Source: Oscillospiraceae bacterium (GTDB taxonomy: Bacteria; Bacillota_A; Clostridia; Oscillospirales; WRJC01). From it: 6,380 nt of DNA. Position 1 is the first letter of the stretch. Every line of letters begins with the position of its first letter. The notes under the pieces were generated by a model, which made no database searches, was not told where the DNA came from, and saw only the letters and a program-made list of their open reading frames with translations. This document shows positions 5,413-6,380 of the stretch, one piece after another. The DNA lies in assembly GCA_009785015.1 (NCBI GenBank), contig WQXD01000221.1, positions 1 to 6,380 of the forward strand, in the 5' to 3' direction. The position numbers and the translations under genes are program-made.

Positions 5413-6180
5413 ATGGACAGCGGAATAAAAAATCTGAAAGTGATAATTTTGGCGGCAGGGAAGGGGAAGCGGTTCAATTCCGAAGAAGCGCAGATACCAA
5501 AACAAATGAGGATGGCAGCGGGCAAACCTCTACTCGAATATGTGTTGAAATCGGTGGATTTCATACCAAAAAAAGACATAACGATAATAGTGGGTTTTAT
5601 GAAGGAAATGATCACAAGCGCGTTTTCGGAATATACGTTCGTCACCCAGGAGACGATGTACGGATACGGAACAGGGGCCGCAGTCAGGTACGCGAAGGAA
5701 TCGATTGGGAATTACGAAGGCGATATTTTGGTGCTTATGAGCGATATGCCGCTCATATCCCAAAAAACTCTTCTCAGTTTGTATTCGTACCATAAAGAAA
5801 ATGAAAACGACTGCACGAATCTGTCGTGCGAAATAAATGAAGTTTTGGAACTGGGAAGAATCGTCCGGGACGAAAACGAAAATTACCTCGGCATCGTGGA
5901 AAACAAAGACGCCACACAACAACAAAGGGAAAATATAAAAGAATACAATACGGGAAATGCGATATTCGATTCCAAAAAACTTTTCGAGCAGCTCGAATTG
6001 TTAAAACCGAATGAAAAAAACGGCGAATATTATTTGACAGACGTTCCCAAATTATTTATCGAAAACGATTACAGGGTGGGCGTGTACAAAACCCAAAATT
6101 CCGAAGAAATACACGGCGCGAACTCGATGGAGGAGCTTTTGACCATCGAAAAAATCATAGAGGCCAATTCCACAAAATAA
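5413..6180 (+). CDS. Stand-alone GlmU N-terminal-type nucleotidyltransferase (UDP-GlcNAc pyrophosphorylase-like)
   Basis: This 255-residue protein resembles only the N-terminal uridylyltransferase domain of GlmU, which makes UDP-GlcNAc from GlcNAc-1-phosphate and UTP. It begins with the nucleotide-binding LAAGKGKRF loop (13-21) and a PK pair with K30, then TQETMYGYGTG at 78-88. D111 in SDMPLI is the expected metal ligand. IVENKDAT (from 161, with E163), YNTG with N179, a GEYYLTDVPKLF segment, and N237 in GANS (second metal ligand) complete the GlmU series. The left-handed beta-helix acetyltransferase half is absent: the frame ends at a clean TAA with non-coding sequence after it. The loop has Lys where GlmU usually has Thr (GxGTR), and the segment before K30 looks longer than in GlmU. 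GGGAG at 5398-5402 lies 10 nt before the ATG. Its divergent neighbour is wecB, which would use UDP-GlcNAc. Another sugar-1-phosphate substrate is possible. Confidence 0.85.
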   Translation: MDSGIKNLKVIILAAGKGKRFNSEEAQIPKQMRMAAGKPLLEYVLKSVDFIPKKDITIIVGFMKEMITSAFSEYTFVTQETMYGYGTGAAVRYAKESIGNYEGDILVLMSDMPLISQKTLLSLYSYHKENENDCTNLSCEINEVLELGRIVRDENENYLGIVENKDATQQQRENIKEYNTGNAIFDSKKLFEQLELLKPNEKNGEYYLTDVPKLFIENDYRVGVYKTQNSEEIHGANSMEELLTIEKIIEANSTK

Positions 6181-6231
6181 AAATTTTGTCGAATTGGGGG
6201 TAAGAAAATTTATTTATATCCGTTTTTTCTC

Positions 6232-6260
6232 TTGACAACGGTTCGCATATGCTGTAAAAT
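6232..6260 (+). promoter_or_regulatory. Strong sigma-A promoter upstream of the truncated last gene
   Basis: TTGACA at 6232-6237 and TAAAAT at 6255-6260 are 17 bp apart: a perfect -35 and a one-mismatch -10. Transcription would start near 6267, about 39 nt before the ATG at 6306. The spacer contains an 8-bp palindrome GCATATGC at 6245-6252, which may be chance. No convincing terminator is seen between the stop of the GlmU-like gene (6180) and this promoter, so read-through from upstream is also possible. Confidence 0.78.
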
Positions 6261-6305
6261 GGGCTTGTTGCGGTTTTTATCGATTGGCGTGAATGGAGAA
6301 TTTTT

Positions 6306-6380
6306 ATGGTTGAAAAAAGCGAAAATTATTTTTATAAGTTCCCCGATGACATAATTAAAATATTAAAAACAAAAAATATA
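6306..6380 (+). CDS. Start of an unidentified gene, 3'-truncated by window edge
   Basis: An ATG at 6306 opens a frame that stays open for 25 codons to the window end. GGAG at 6295-6298 lies 7 nt upstream and a strong promoter lies further up, so this is very likely a real gene start. The product begins MVEKSENYFYKFPDD and continues Lys/Ile-rich with no hydrophobic signal sequence. I do not recognise the family from so short a piece. Its own strong promoter suggests it is transcribed at least partly independently of the GlmU-like gene. Confidence 0.65.
   Translation, partial: MVEKSENYFYKFPDDIIKILKTKNI

Noticed and set aside
5413..6180. IspD or another cytidylyltransferase identity
   Set aside because: The KDAT, YNTG, EYYLTD and GANS motifs are those of the GlmU uridylyltransferase domain and not of IspD.
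6181..6215. Possible terminator hairpin after the GlmU-like gene
   Set aside because: The only pairing found is a 7-bp A/T stem (AAATTTT with AAAATTT) around a 17-nt loop, too weak to call.

Overview
The window looks like chromosomal DNA of a Gram-positive, Firmicutes-type bacterium, most likely a clostridial lineage of middling GC content. This is inferred from three things: canonical TTGACA/TATAAT promoters with 17-bp spacers and AGGA/GGAG-type ribosome binding sites; a type II pantothenate kinase, which is typical of Firmicutes; and a YdjI-type SPFH protein paired with a TFIIB-type zinc-ribbon membrane protein, a gene pair common in that phylum. Ile codon ATA is used freely throughout. I saw no phage, IS, CRISPR, tRNA or rRNA feature.

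Layout. (1) 1-1310, + strand: the 3' part of a type II pantothenate kinase (coenzyme A synthesis), then 24 bp later a flavodoxin-fold NAD(P)H/FMN oxidoreductase with a compact four-cysteine motif like that of iron-sulfur flavoproteins. They probably share a transcript. (2) 1311-4180, + strand: a two-gene unit. It starts from a perfect-consensus promoter whose spacer is a tandem 9-bp repeat. It encodes a YdjI-like SPFH/zinc-ribbon protein and a YdjG-like protein with two zinc ribbons and a membrane hairpin, and it ends at a strong hairpin-plus-T-tract terminator. (3) 4176-5300, - strand: UDP-N-acetylglucosamine 2-epimerase (WecB/MnaA), convergent with unit 2. (4) 5301-5412: an AT-rich divergent intergenic region with a good - strand promoter. 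(5) 5413-6180, + strand: a stand-alone protein matching only the N-terminal uridylyltransferase half of GlmU. (6) 6181-6380: a strong promoter and the first 25 codons of an unidentified gene that runs off the window.

How the genes may work together. The divergent pair 5413-6180 / 4176-5300 could make UDP-GlcNAc and convert it to UDP-ManNAc, precursors for wall teichoic acid linkage units or surface polysaccharide. The SPFH/zinc-ribbon pair resembles the B. subtilis YdjG/YdjI membrane-stress proteins that work with PspA, but no PspA or YdjH homologue is visible here. The most unusual features are the recently duplicated zinc-ribbon module in the SPFH protein, the repeat-filled promoter that drives it, and the single-domain GlmU homologue beside wecB.
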